Source: Burkholderiaceae bacterium (GTDB taxonomy: Bacteria; Pseudomonadota; Gammaproteobacteria; Burkholderiales; Burkholderiaceae_C). From it: a stretch of DNA of 8,473 nucleotides. Below are positions 1 through 6,364 of the stretch, piece by piece. The stretch covers positions 1 through 8,473 of the forward strand of contig JAGOBT010000108.1 in NCBI GenBank assembly GCA_017999135.1. The letters are read 5' to 3'. The stretch's first letter is position 1. Each line of letters opens with the position of its first letter. Made by a program: the position numbers and the translations under genes. The notes under the pieces were generated by a model. That model searched no databases and was not told where the DNA came from. It worked only from the letters and a program-made list of their open reading frames with translations.

Positions 1-19
1 CCCCTGTTGGACGATCTGC

Positions 20-190
20 ATGAAACGTCTGCTCTTGGCCACCGTGGCCGCCGTTGGCGCGATGGCCGCCCTGCCCGCCGCAGCCCAGTTCCAGAAGCCC
101 GAGGACGCGATCAAGGCCGCGATGGGTGCCGTGGGCGGCAGCTGCAAGGCCTGCCACGACGACTTCCGCGCAGAGAAATGCAGCAACTGA
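20..190 (+). CDS. internally deleted mini cytochrome c' (signal peptide + CxxCH tail)
   Basis: This 56-codon frame starts MKRLLLATVAAVGAMAALPAAAQ, a clear Sec signal peptide with likely cleavage after Ala22. The next residues, QFQKPEDAIK (23-32), match the usual mature start of class II cytochrome c'. Family members then continue with about 100 residues of a four-helix bundle. Here Lys32 is followed at once by the C-terminal haem segment, AAMGAVGGSCKACHDDFR (33-50), with haem-binding Cys42, Cys45 and His46. A normal cytochrome c' is about 150 residues, so helices A to C appear to have been lost in frame. The remnant could be exported and perhaps haemylated, but it cannot form the normal bundle or haem pocket. 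There is an extra Cys54 near the end. The ribosome binding site is weak (GGAC at 9-12). It is listed as a CDS because the frame is intact, but a decayed gene is equally likely. An assembly error cannot be excluded. Confidence 0.72.
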   Translation: MKRLLLATVAAVGAMAALPAAAQFQKPEDAIKAAMGAVGGSCKACHDDFRAEKCSN

Positions 191-270
191 GCCCCCCCCG
201 AAGCGCCTTCGGCGCTCCCCCCCAGGGGGGCGGCCCCAGCGGCCCGGCGAAGCCGGTTCCGCGGGCCCCA
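191..270. repeat. GC-rich nested palindromic intergenic element
   Basis: This block starts directly after the mini-cytochrome stop. A C-tract (192-199) can pair with the G-tract at 225-230, enclosing a perfect hairpin AGCGCC-TTC-GGCGCT (202-216). A second unit has CCGGC-GAA-GCCGG (244-256), flanked by GGCCC (241-245) and GGGCC (263-267). I recall similar intergenic elements recurring in Burkholderiales genomes, but there is only one copy in this window, so repetition elsewhere is inferred. No U-tract follows on either strand, so it is not a canonical terminator by itself. Confidence 0.55.
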
Positions 271-281
271 CTTGGTTCAGG

Positions 282-305
282 CCCCGCTTCGGCGGGGTTT
301 GTTGT
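282..305 (+). terminator. rho-independent terminator after the mini cytochrome c'
   Basis: A perfect 6-bp stem CCCCGC (282-287) and GCGGGG (292-297) encloses a TTCG tetraloop and is followed by TTTGTTGT. This is a good intrinsic terminator for plus-strand transcription. It lies between two convergent genes. On the minus strand the stem is not followed by a U-tract, so it would not be a strong terminator for the operon arriving from the right. Confidence 0.75.
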
Positions 306-318
306 TTGTGGGCCCGCC

Positions 319-1038
319 TCAGCTCGGCTCAGCGAAGCCGAGGACGACCCGGCGGGTTTTGGCGCTCTTTTTCTCGATCTTGGTGACCACCACGGCGCCG
401 ATCTCGGCGGTGTTGGCCACGTGGGTGCCGCCGCAGGGTTGCAGGTCGACGCCCTGCACTTCCACCAGGCGCACCCGTCCCGATCCGCGCGGGGGCTGCA
501 CGCTCATGCTGCGCACCAGGCCGGGGTTGGCGTCCAGCTCGGCGTCGGTGATCCAGCGGGTCGTCACCGGGTGGGCGGCAGCCACCAGGCGGGCGATGCC
601 GGCGGTGAGCGTGTCCTTGTCGAGCGGATCGGTCATGTGGAAGTCCAGCCGGGCGTAGCCGGCGGTGATGCTGCAGCCGTCCACCGGGTGCGGCACCAAA
701 GCGCACAGCAGGTGCGTGGCGGTGTGGAAGCGGCGGTGCGCCTGGCGCCGGTCGGCATCGATGGTGGCCACCACCGCCTGGCCGGCGGCCCAGCCCGACA
801 GGTCGGTGCCCGGCGCCACCAGGTGCAGGATCTGCCCCGGCTCGGGGCCCTTGCGGGTGTCGACGATGGCCAGGCTCGCGCCGTCGGCGCGTTGCAGCCG
901 GCCGGTGTCACACGCCTGGCCGCCACCTTGCGGGTAGAACACCGTGCGGTCCAGGCTGATGCCGGCCTCGCCCATGGCGGTGATGGTGGCGCTGCACTGC
1001 AGCAGCGTGGCGTCGTCGCGGAAGAGTTCGTCGGTCAT
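319..1038 (-). CDS. alaX: AlaX-type alanyl-tRNA editing protein (Ser/Gly-tRNA(Ala) deacylase)
   Basis: This 239-residue protein has the layout of a stand-alone AlaX editing domain, homologous to the editing domain of alanyl-tRNA synthetase. Family members hydrolyse mischarged tRNA(Ala), chiefly Ser-tRNA(Ala), in the cytoplasm. Visible signatures are the glycine loop FYPQGGGQ (34-41) and the two zinc-binding motifs, HTATH (HxxxH, His105 and His109) and CGGTH (CxxxH, Cys202 and His206), so the active site looks intact. The length fits the short AlaX class. The start MTDELFRDD at 1038 is chosen because the frame upstream is low-complexity readthrough under the next gene. That ATG overlaps the upstream VOC stop as ATGA, which implies translational coupling, and no separate Shine-Dalgarno is obvious. 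It is the last gene of the seven-gene run. AlaX proteins are often annotated loosely as alanyl-tRNA synthetase-related. The family is certain; the exact mischarged substrate is not. Confidence 0.93.
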   Translation of the reverse strand: MTDELFRDDATLLQCSATITAMGEAGISLDRTVFYPQGGGQACDTGRLQRADGASLAIVDTRKGPEPGQILHLVAPGTDLSGWAAGQAVVATIDADRRQAHRRFHTATHLLCALVPHPVDGCSITAGYARLDFHMTDPLDKDTLTAGIARLVAAAHPVTTRWITDAELDANPGLVRSMSVQPPRGSGRVRLVEVQGVDLQPCGGTHVANTAEIGAVVVTKIEKKSAKTRRVVLGFAEPS

Positions 1039-1691
1039 GCGGTGGTCAGTGTGATGGGTCCGCGCGGCGTGTCCAGCGTGACGCTGATGACCGGCCCGCC
1101 CGGCGCCACCTGGGCGCCGCGGAAGCGCAGCAACGTCGCCTCGCGCGGCTGCACCGCACCAAAGCGTACCGCCTGCAGCACCACCGGCGCGGGCGGCATC
1201 GCCTCGGTGGGATGGCGACCCTGCCACTGGATCAGCACCGGCAGCCGGCCCTGGCCGGGCAGCGCGCCGTCGTCGCGCACCAGGATGCGCCAGGACAGCA
1301 GGCCCTCGGGTGTCATGCGCTCGGCGGCCAGCGCCGGGCCGGGGTCGGCCGCGAAGTTGATCAGCCCCCAGCGCAGCATCTCCACATTGGGCGTGCGGGC
1401 CACGGCGGTCAGGAGCTGCGGGCCCAGGGCCAGGCGGGCCTGCACCGCCGGATCGTCCAGGCCGAACCAGCGCACCCGCCCAGGCGGCGGCGCCGCCGGG
1501 TCGATGGCGATGATCTCGAGGTAGGTGTTGGCGAAGCCGGGGCCGTCGATGCGCAGCAGGCGGTTGTGCGTGCCCATGAAGGCATGCACGCCGCCGGGGC
1601 CGGGCGCCATGCCGAGGGTGGCTTCACACCAGGCCACCCCCTGTTCCAGGCTGGCCGCGCCGATGACGAGGTGGTCAATGTCGCAGTTCAC
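1035..1691 (-). CDS. VOC / glyoxalase-like domain protein
   Basis: This 218-residue protein, from the GTG at 1691, resembles the Glyoxalase_3 (glyoxalase-like) branch of the vicinal oxygen chelate superfamily. The N-terminus has the characteristic DIDHLVIGA (4-12) with a candidate metal ligand His7. A conserved block GVHAFMGTHNRLLRI (34-48) follows, then the strand YLEIIAIDP (57-65) with candidate ligand Glu59. The second half (about 100-218) is a less conserved VOC-like repeat ending in beta strands. No reaction can be assigned, because VOC proteins include isomerases, dioxygenases and resistance proteins. The start is uncertain. GTG at 1691 lies 4 bases past the preceding PhzF stop and puts the VOC motif at the usual distance from the N-terminus, but a GAGG lies only 2 bases before it. 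GTG at 1715 would add eight residues and overlap phzF, with no ribosome binding site. The 3' end overlaps alaX by four bases. Confidence 0.85.
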   Translation of the reverse strand: MNCDIDHLVIGAASLEQGVAWCEATLGMAPGPGGVHAFMGTHNRLLRIDGPGFANTYLEIIAIDPAAPPPGRVRWFGLDDPAVQARLALGPQLLTAVARTPNVEMLRWGLINFAADPGPALAAERMTPEGLLSWRILVRDDGALPGQGRLPVLIQWQGRHPTEAMPPAPVVLQAVRFGAVQPREATLLRFRGAQVAPGGPVISVTLDTPRGPITLTTA

Positions 1692-1695
1692 GACC

Positions 1696-2547
1696 TCACG
1701 ATACCCGACACACACCGGTCACCACCGGGCAGACCGCGCCGCCGATCCAGACATCGGCGCCCTTGCGCTGCACATGCACCCGGCCGGCACGGCCCAGCGC
1801 GGCGCCCTGGGCGGCCACATAGGCCTCGGGCGCCAGGCCGGCGCCGATCAGCCACTGCGCCAGGCCGGCGTTCAGGCTGCCGGTGACCGGGTCTTCGGGC
1901 ACGCCCAGGCCGGGCACGAAGGCACGCACCTCGAACTGGCATTCGGCGCCGGCCGGGTGCGGCCCGACCACGCCGAGCTTGAGGCCGCGCATGGCCGCGA
2001 AATCGGGCTGCAGCGCCAGCACGGTGGCCGCGTCGGCCAGCAGCGCACCCATCCAGCCGGGGCCGTTGTCGATCCATTCCAGCCGCAGCACCTGGGCATC
2101 GGCCAGGCCCAGCGCCGCCACCGCCTGGGCACGCAGCGTGGGCTCGACCGGGCCGGTGCGGCGCAGCGCGGGGGCGGCGAAGGCCAGGCGCTGACCATCC
2201 GGCGTGGCGTCCCGGCGCACCCGCACCCGGCCCACACCGCATTGCTGCACCACCACCGCGGCATCGCGCGGCACGCCGCCGGCGGCCAGCCAGGCATGGC
2301 AGCTGCCCAGCGTGGGGTGGCCGGCAAACGGCAGTTCGCCGCCAGGGGTGAAGATGCGCACCCGGTAGTCGGCCTCGGGGTCGTCGGGGGGCAGCAGGAA
2401 GGTGGTTTCCGACAGGTTGGTCCAGCGCGCCATGGCGGCCATCTGTGCGTCGGTCAGGCCCTGGGCGTCGTGCACCACGGCCAGCGGGTTGCCGCGCAGC
2501 GGCACGGTGGTGAAGACGTCGAGCTGGGAGAAGCGGCGTTCGGTCAT
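1696..2547 (-). CDS. PhzF-family isomerase
   Basis: This 283-residue protein has every signature of the PhzF/YddE fold, two similar diaminopimelate-epimerase-like halves. It shows RGNPLAVV (18-25), NLSETTF with the candidate catalytic general acid/base Glu47, FTPGGELPFAGHPTLG (66-81) and EDPVTGSLNAGL (218-229). Characterised PhzF isomerises trans-2,3-dihydro-3-hydroxyanthranilate in phenazine synthesis. No other phenazine genes are present here, so the substrate is a different, unknown one. The start MTERRFSQLDVF at 2547 gives the normal family length, and the upstream extension is Arg-rich readthrough. The gene begins 8 bases after the GFA stop without a good ribosome binding site, so reinitiation is plausible. 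Family assignment is secure; the reaction is not. Confidence 0.93.
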   Translation of the reverse strand: MTERRFSQLDVFTTVPLRGNPLAVVHDAQGLTDAQMAAMARWTNLSETTFLLPPDDPEADYRVRIFTPGGELPFAGHPTLGSCHAWLAAGGVPRDAAVVVQQCGVGRVRVRRDATPDGQRLAFAAPALRRTGPVEPTLRAQAVAALGLADAQVLRLEWIDNGPGWMGALLADAATVLALQPDFAAMRGLKLGVVGPHPAGAECQFEVRAFVPGLGVPEDPVTGSLNAGLAQWLIGAGLAPEAYVAAQGAALGRAGRVHVQRKGADVWIGGAVCPVVTGVCRVS

Positions 2548-2555
2548 GGGTATGT

Positions 2556-2927
2556 TCAGGTCATGGCGGCGCCGACGGTGGCGCGCACCGGGATGCCGGC
2601 GGGGTCGAAGCCTAGCAGGCAATGCACGTTGATGCCGTAGAAGTCCGGCGTCACCCGCTTGCGGTGGAAGGGGTAGATGCCGCAGACCTTGCAGAAGTGG
2701 TGCACGGCGGTGTGGGTGTGGAACTGGTAGCTGGCCAGTTGCTCGGCACCGGCCAGCAGTTCGAAGAAGCGCTCATGCACCTTCACCATCAGCGCGTTCT
2801 TGCGCCTGCAGATCGAGCAATCGCACGTGGTCAGCTCCGGGAAGTCGGTGGTGATGGCGAAGCGCACCGCGCCGCAGTGGCAGCTGCCCTGCAGGCGCTG
2901 CAGCGGGCGGCCGCCGGCCTCGGTCAT
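2556..2927 (-). CDS. GFA-family (Mss4-like) zinc-binding protein
   Basis: This 123-residue protein belongs to the GFA / CENP-V-like family, named after the glutathione-dependent formaldehyde-activating enzyme. Zinc-ligand cysteines are in the expected order: GSCHCGAV (Cys16, Cys18), TTCDCSICRRKN (Cys35, Cys37, Cys40) and FCKVCGIYPFHR (Cys79, Cys82), with a further Cys103 in the NVHCLLGFD segment. Length and spacing are normal for the family. Most members have no proven activity, so formaldehyde handling should not be assumed. ATG at 2927 is supported by GAGGA (2934-2938, six-base spacer) and forms an ATGA overlap with the stop of the upstream aminotransferase. PhzF follows after 8 bases. Confidence 0.9.
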   Translation of the reverse strand: MTEAGGRPLQRLQGSCHCGAVRFAITTDFPELTTCDCSICRRKNALMVKVHERFFELLAGAEQLASYQFHTHTAVHHFCKVCGIYPFHRKRVTPDFYGINVHCLLGFDPAGIPVRATVGAAMT

Positions 2928-4129
2928 GGCGTGTCCTCGCGCGCGCCGTCCAGGTGCGTGCGCAGCACCCGGCCCAGCGCGGCCACGCCGCTGGCGATAT
3001 CGTCGGGCGACAGGGTGACGAAGCTCAGGCGCAAGGTGCGTGCATCCGCCGCGTGGGCATAGAACGCCGCGCCCGGCACATAGGCGATGCCCTGGGCCAC
3101 CGCCTGCGGCAGCAGCGCCATCGCGTCGCAGCCGGCCGGCAGGCGCAGCCAGAAGAACATGCCACCTTGCGGGCGCTGCCACTCGGTGCCCTCGGGCATG
3201 TGGCGCTGCAACGCGTCGGCCATGGCCGCGCACTGCTGCGCATAGCGGGCACGGATGGTGGGCACATGCTGGTCGAGGAAGCCGTTGCGGATGACCTCGT
3301 GCACCACCCGCTGGTTGATGCCGGGGGTGTGCAGGTCAGCCGCCTGCTTGGCCTGCAGCAGCTTGGGGTACAGCACCGGCGGCGCCACCAGGTAGCCCAG
3401 GCGGAAGCCGGGTGTCAGCACCTTGCTGAAGCTGCCCAGGTACAGCACGCCCTCGGGCCAGTGCGATGCCAGCGGCGCGGGCGGCGGGGTGTCGAACCAG
3501 AGGTCGCCGTACGGGTTGTCTTCGACCAGCGGCACGCCCACGGCCTGGGCTGCCGCCAGCAGGGCCAGGCGCCGCGCGGCGGGCAGCACCCGGCCGGTGG
3601 GGTTCTGGAAGTTGGGCAGCAGGTAGGCGAATCGGGTGCCCGGCGCGTCATGCGGCAGCGCGCGGATGGACTCGGGCAGCGGCCCGTCGGCATCGCCAGC
3701 CAGGCTGGTGTAGATCGGCTCATACGGGTTGAAGGCCTGCAGCGCGCCCAGGTAGGTGGGTGTTTCCACCGCCACCGGCGCGCCGGCGTCGACCATCACC
3801 TTGCCCACCAGGTCCAGCCCCTGCTGCGATCCGGTGGTGATCAGCACCTGGCCCGGGCTGACCTGCATGCCCAGCGTGCCCAGGTGCTGGGCCACCCACT
3901 CGCGCAGCGGGGCGAAGCCTTCACTGGCGGCGTATTGCAGCGCCTCGCGCGGGGCCTGCGTCAGCACCCGGTCGCAGGCGTCGCGGATGGCCTGCACCGG
4001 AAAGGTGTCGGCCGACGGCAGCCCGCCGGCCATCGACAGGATGCCGGGCTGCTCGGTCACCTTGAGGATCTCGCGGATGATGGACGGGTTGAGCCGCGCG
4101 CTGCGGCGGGCCTGGTGCCAGAGGGTCAT
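2924..4129 (-). CDS. PLP-dependent class I/II aminotransferase (LysN/MocR-type)
   Basis: This 401-residue fold-type I aminotransferase is most like the 2-aminoadipate aminotransferase (LysN) / MocR-domain group. Landmarks are SMAGGLPSADTFP (32-44), the Y-A-S-E-G stretch near 66-71, NPTG (176-179), VEDNPYGDLWF (202-212) with Asp204 for the pyridine nitrogen, SFSKVLTPGFRLGY (233-246) with the Schiff-base Lys236, and Arg367 in TLRLSF as the likely substrate-carboxylate ligand. All catalytic residues are present. It has no DNA-binding domain, unlike the divergent regulator. The expected role is transamination of an amino acid with a 2-oxo acid in the cytoplasm; side-chain specificity is not readable. 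ATG at 4129 is preceded by a strong CAGGAG with a six-base spacer. The longer frame up to 4672 lies under the next gene and is rejected. The stop overlaps the GFA start. Confidence 0.94.
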   Translation of the reverse strand: MTLWHQARRSARLNPSIIREILKVTEQPGILSMAGGLPSADTFPVQAIRDACDRVLTQAPREALQYAASEGFAPLREWVAQHLGTLGMQVSPGQVLITTGSQQGLDLVGKVMVDAGAPVAVETPTYLGALQAFNPYEPIYTSLAGDADGPLPESIRALPHDAPGTRFAYLLPNFQNPTGRVLPAARRLALLAAAQAVGVPLVEDNPYGDLWFDTPPPAPLASHWPEGVLYLGSFSKVLTPGFRLGYLVAPPVLYPKLLQAKQAADLHTPGINQRVVHEVIRNGFLDQHVPTIRARYAQQCAAMADALQRHMPEGTEWQRPQGGMFFWLRLPAGCDAMALLPQAVAQGIAYVPGAAFYAHAADARTLRLSFVTLSPDDIASGVAALGRVLRTHLDGAREDTP

Positions 4130-4135
4130 GGGGGT

Positions 4136-4140
4136 CTCCT
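4136..4140 (-). promoter_or_regulatory. strong ribosome binding site for the class I/II aminotransferase
   Basis: On the minus strand this reads AGGAG, six bases before ATG 4129, in the 29-base gap between the two aminotransferase genes. It is among the best Shine-Dalgarno matches in the window and fixes the start of the class I/II enzyme, excluding the longer open frame. Confidence 0.8.
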
Positions 4141-4158
4141 GAAAGTGGTCAAGTCGGC

Positions 4159-5322
4159 TCAAGTCAGGGCGGCGCGCAGCGCCTGCAGCAGGCGCTGCAC
4201 GTCCTCGTCGGACACATGCACATGCGGCGCGAACCGCAGTGACGACCCGCGCTGGCTGATGTGCACATCCTGCGCCCGCAGCGCAGCCAGCAGCGGGCCG
4301 GCACGGCCGTCGGGCAGGCTGGCGCCCAGGATGTGGGGCGACCGCTGCGCCGCCGGCAGCAGCGTGAAGCCCAGGGCCTGCAGCGGCTCGGCGATCTGCG
4401 CGTTGATCGCTGCCAGGCTGGCGGCGATGGCGGGCACGCCCCAGGCCTGCAGCTGGCGCAGCGTCGCGACCATCCCAGGCAGCAGCGTGGGTGTGCCCTT
4501 TTCGCCCACGTCGAACCGCCGGGCGCCGGCCTGGTAGGCATCGGCGTAGCGCACCAGGCCGGCGAAGTCCTCGGCGCCTGCGCGCGACAGCCAGGATTCC
4601 TCCAGCGGCCGGGCGCCATGCCAGGCCGGCGCCACGTACAGCAGGCCGGTGCCGTAGGGCGCCAGCAGCCACTTGTAGCCGGCGGCCACCAGGAAATCGG
4701 GCCGCACCGCATCCACCGACAGCGGCACCGCGCCCAGGCTCTGCGTGGCATCGACCACCAGCGCGGCGCCCACCGCCCGGCAGGCCGCACCCACGGCCAC
4801 CAGGTCGATGGCCGCGCCGTTGGTCCAGTGGCAGGTGGGCACGGCCACGACCCGGATGTTGGGATGGTGGCCGTTGCGGATGGCGGCCAGCAGCGCCGCC
4901 GTCCAGTCGCCGCCGGCCGGCGTGGCCACCGTGTGCAACTGCGCGCCGCGTTCGGCCGCGGTGCGGCGCCAGGTCAGCACATTGCTGGGGAAGTCTTCGT
5001 CCATCAGCAGGATGCCGTCGCCCGGCTGCAGCGTGGGCTCGATGGCGCGGGCGGCGGTGGCCAGGCCGTAGCTGGCGGCCGGCACGATGGCCCAGCTGTC
5101 GGCGCCGCCGCCGAACAGCGCGGCGGCCAGGCCGCGGATGGTCTCGGCATCGTCGAAGAAGTGCGCCGGCTGGCGCAGCCAGGGATGGCTCTTGGCACGC
5201 GCCCCGGCCAGCAGCGCGTCGCGCGTGGCATTCAGCTGCGGCCCGTTGTAGGCGCAGTTGAAGTAGGCGATGTGCGGCGGCACATCGAACAGGTGGCGCT
5301 GGGACGGCAACGGTGTCGACAT
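4159..5322 (-). CDS. class V aminotransferase-fold PLP enzyme (cysteine desulfurase-like)
   Basis: This 387-residue protein has the class V (NifS/SufS/kynureninase superfamily) layout. It shows an N-terminal [11 protein letters not shown] (18-28), [13 protein letters not shown] (162-174), [13 protein letters not shown] (189-201) with Asp191 for [22 protein letters not shown] (212-230) with the Schiff-base Lys217, and a C-terminal [15 protein letters not shown] (361-375). It lacks a visible SufS-type mobile cysteine loop, so a housekeeping desulfurase role is unlikely. Desulfurase, lyase, epimerase or aminotransferase chemistry are all possible. ATG at 5322 lies 4 bases after the EamA stop. 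Its AAGGAG (5333-5338, ten-base spacer) lies inside the end of the transporter gene. A second PLP enzyme follows 29 bases downstream. Confidence 0.92.
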   Translation of the reverse strand: MSTPLPSQRHLFDVPPHIAYFNCAYNGPQLNATRDALLAGARAKSHPWLRQPAHFFDDAETIRGLAAALFGGGADSWAIVPAASYGLATAARAIEPTLQPGDGILLMDEDFPSNVLTWRRTAAERGAQLHTVATPAGGDWTAALLAAIRNGHHPNIRVVAVPTCHWTNGAAIDLVAVGAACRAVGAALVVDATQSLGAVPLSVDAVRPDFLVAAGYKWLLAPYGTGLLYVAPAWHGARPLEESWLSRAGAEDFAGLVRYADAYQAGARRFDVGEKGTPTLLPGMVATLRQLQAWGVPAIAASLAAINAQIAEPLQALGFTLLPAAQRSPHILGASLPDGRAGPLLAALRAQDVHISQRGSSLRFAPHVHVSDEDVQRLLQALRAALT

Positions 5323-5326
5323 CGGT

Positions 5327-6289
5327 TCAGGACTCCTTCAGGGCCGGCGGCGGCGCCACGGCCATGCGCCGCGACAGGAACACCGTGGCCATCACCGCCA
5401 GCGCGAAGCCCACGGTCAATGGTTGCAGCGGCTCGCCCAGCAGCGGCAGCGCCAGCAGCATCGACAGGAACGGCTGCAGCAGCTGGATCTGGCTGACCCG
5501 CAGCATGCCACCCAGTTGCAGCCCGCGGTACCAGGCGAAGAAACCCAGCCACACCGAGAACACGCTGACATACAGAAAGCCGCCCCATGCCGCCGCCCGC
5601 ACCGGCGCGGCCGGCCAGGTGGCCAGCGCCACCGGCACGGTGACCGGCAGGCACAGCACCAGCACCCAGCTGATGACTTGCTGCGGCGGCATGGGCGCGT
5701 GGCCATCGCCCTGCGGCGCCGACAGCCGCGCGCCCATCACATAGCCGAAGCCGCCCCAGGCCACGGCCAGCAGCAGCAGTCCGTCGGCCGCCTGCAGCCG
5801 GGCCCCGCCCTGCCAGGCCGCAAAGCCCAGCACCAGCCCGGTGCCGGCCAGCGCGCAGGCCCAGAAGCCGCCGGACGGCCGCTGGCGCAGCAGCACGGCG
5901 CCGATCACCGCGGTGGCGATCGGCAGCAGGCCCGACACCACTGCCGCATGCGCGGCGTCCACCCGCTGCACCGCCAGGCCCAGAAACAGCGGAAAGCCGA
6001 ACACCACGCCCAGCGCGGTCAGCGCCAGCTGCCGCCACTGCGCCGCCCGCGGCCGGGGCGCACGGGTGGCCAGCAGCCAGCCGGCGGCCAGCAACCCGGC
6101 CAGCGCCGCCCGGCCGATGGCGACAAACACCGCCGGCAGCTGGGGCGCATCGAGGCTGCCCGAGGCCAGGCGCGTCATCGGGATGGTCAGCGCGAAGATC
6201 AACACCCCCAGTCCGCCCAGCCACCAGCCCAGCACCGCGGGCGACAGGCGGGGCACGGTGGCCAGGGTGGGTTGTTGCGGAGACGGCAT
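5327..6289 (-). CDS. EamA / DMT-family inner-membrane transporter
   Basis: This 320-residue protein has about ten hydrophobic helices (roughly 18-38, 52-73, 88-106, 113-134, 142-159, 168-188, 206-224, 233-256, 264-284 and 289-305) in the two-fold repeat typical of EamA (drug/metabolite transporter superfamily). The second repeat carries the usual [18 protein letters not shown] motif (271-288, Glu286). Members such as RhtA and YdcZ-like proteins export amino acids or metabolites, but direction and substrate cannot be decided here. It is the first gene of the seven-gene run and lies 75 bases from the divergent MocR regulator, a frequent regulator-transporter pairing. No strong ribosome binding site is seen before ATG 6289. 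No earlier in-frame start is convincing. Confidence 0.93.
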   Translation of the reverse strand: MPSPQQPTLATVPRLSPAVLGWWLGGLGVLIFALTIPMTRLASGSLDAPQLPAVFVAIGRAALAGLLAAGWLLATRAPRPRAAQWRQLALTALGVVFGFPLFLGLAVQRVDAAHAAVVSGLLPIATAVIGAVLLRQRPSGGFWACALAGTGLVLGFAAWQGGARLQAADGLLLLAVAWGGFGYVMGARLSAPQGDGHAPMPPQQVISWVLVLCLPVTVPVALATWPAAPVRAAAWGGFLYVSVFSVWLGFFAWYRGLQLGGMLRVSQIQLLQPFLSMLLALPLLGEPLQPLTVGFALAVMATVFLSRRMAVAPPPALKES

Positions 6290-6364
6290 CGGGCCAGTCT
6301 AGGGGCGCCGGCAACACAGCTTCAGTACACTCAGCAATACAGATTGCACAACTGTATTGCCGAC
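6290..6364. promoter_or_regulatory. divergent promoter region, EamA operon / MocR regulator
   Basis: These 75 bases are the only non-coding space between two divergent start codons and are AT-richer than their surroundings between 6319 and 6360. Promoters for both directions must lie here or just inside the genes. For the operon, a possible minus-strand pair is TTGTGC (6351-6346) and TGTACT (6329-6324), 16 bases apart, a modest match to the sigma-70 consensus. No convincing plus-strand -35/-10 pair is seen. Confidence 0.6.
6334..6360. promoter_or_regulatory. candidate MocR operator, perfect 9-bp inverted repeat
   Basis: GCAATACAG (6334-6342) and CTGTATTGC (6352-6360) are exact inverted copies separated by nine bases (ATTGCACAA), with arm centres 18 bp apart. 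It overlaps the candidate -35 of the leftward operon and ends four bases before the ATG of the regulator, so a bound protein could both repress its own gene and control the operon. Assignment to the adjacent MocR protein is inferred from position. Confidence 0.7.

Noticed and set aside
191..270. possible CRISPR or insertion-sequence end
   Set aside because: There is a single palindromic block, no regular repeat-spacer pattern, no transposase and no target-site duplication.
7..1524. 505-residue plus-strand frame
   Set aside because: It runs antisense through alaX and most of the VOC gene and through the palindromic region and terminator. Its product is compositionally biased and unrecognisable.
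1696..2547. phenazine biosynthesis cluster, prompted by the PhzF protein
   Set aside because: No phzA/B, C, D, E or G homologue is nearby. PhzF-family isomerases are widespread outside phenazine pathways.
2954..4537. 527-residue plus-strand open frame, with similar long frames at 1525-2640 and 4261-5496
   Set aside because: They lie antisense to well-recognised aminotransferase, PhzF and class V genes, have low-complexity Gln/Arg/Gly/His-rich products without motifs, and are typical shadows in very GC-rich DNA.
4159..5322. housekeeping IscS/SufS cysteine desulfurase
   Set aside because: No isc or suf partners are adjacent and no recognisable catalytic cysteine loop is seen. Only the class V fold is supported.
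5270..6364. N-terminal extension of the MocR frame back to 5270
   Set aside because: It crosses the divergent promoter region and the operator, is antisense to the transporter, and encodes no domain. The MocR family starts with the GntR domain just after 6365.
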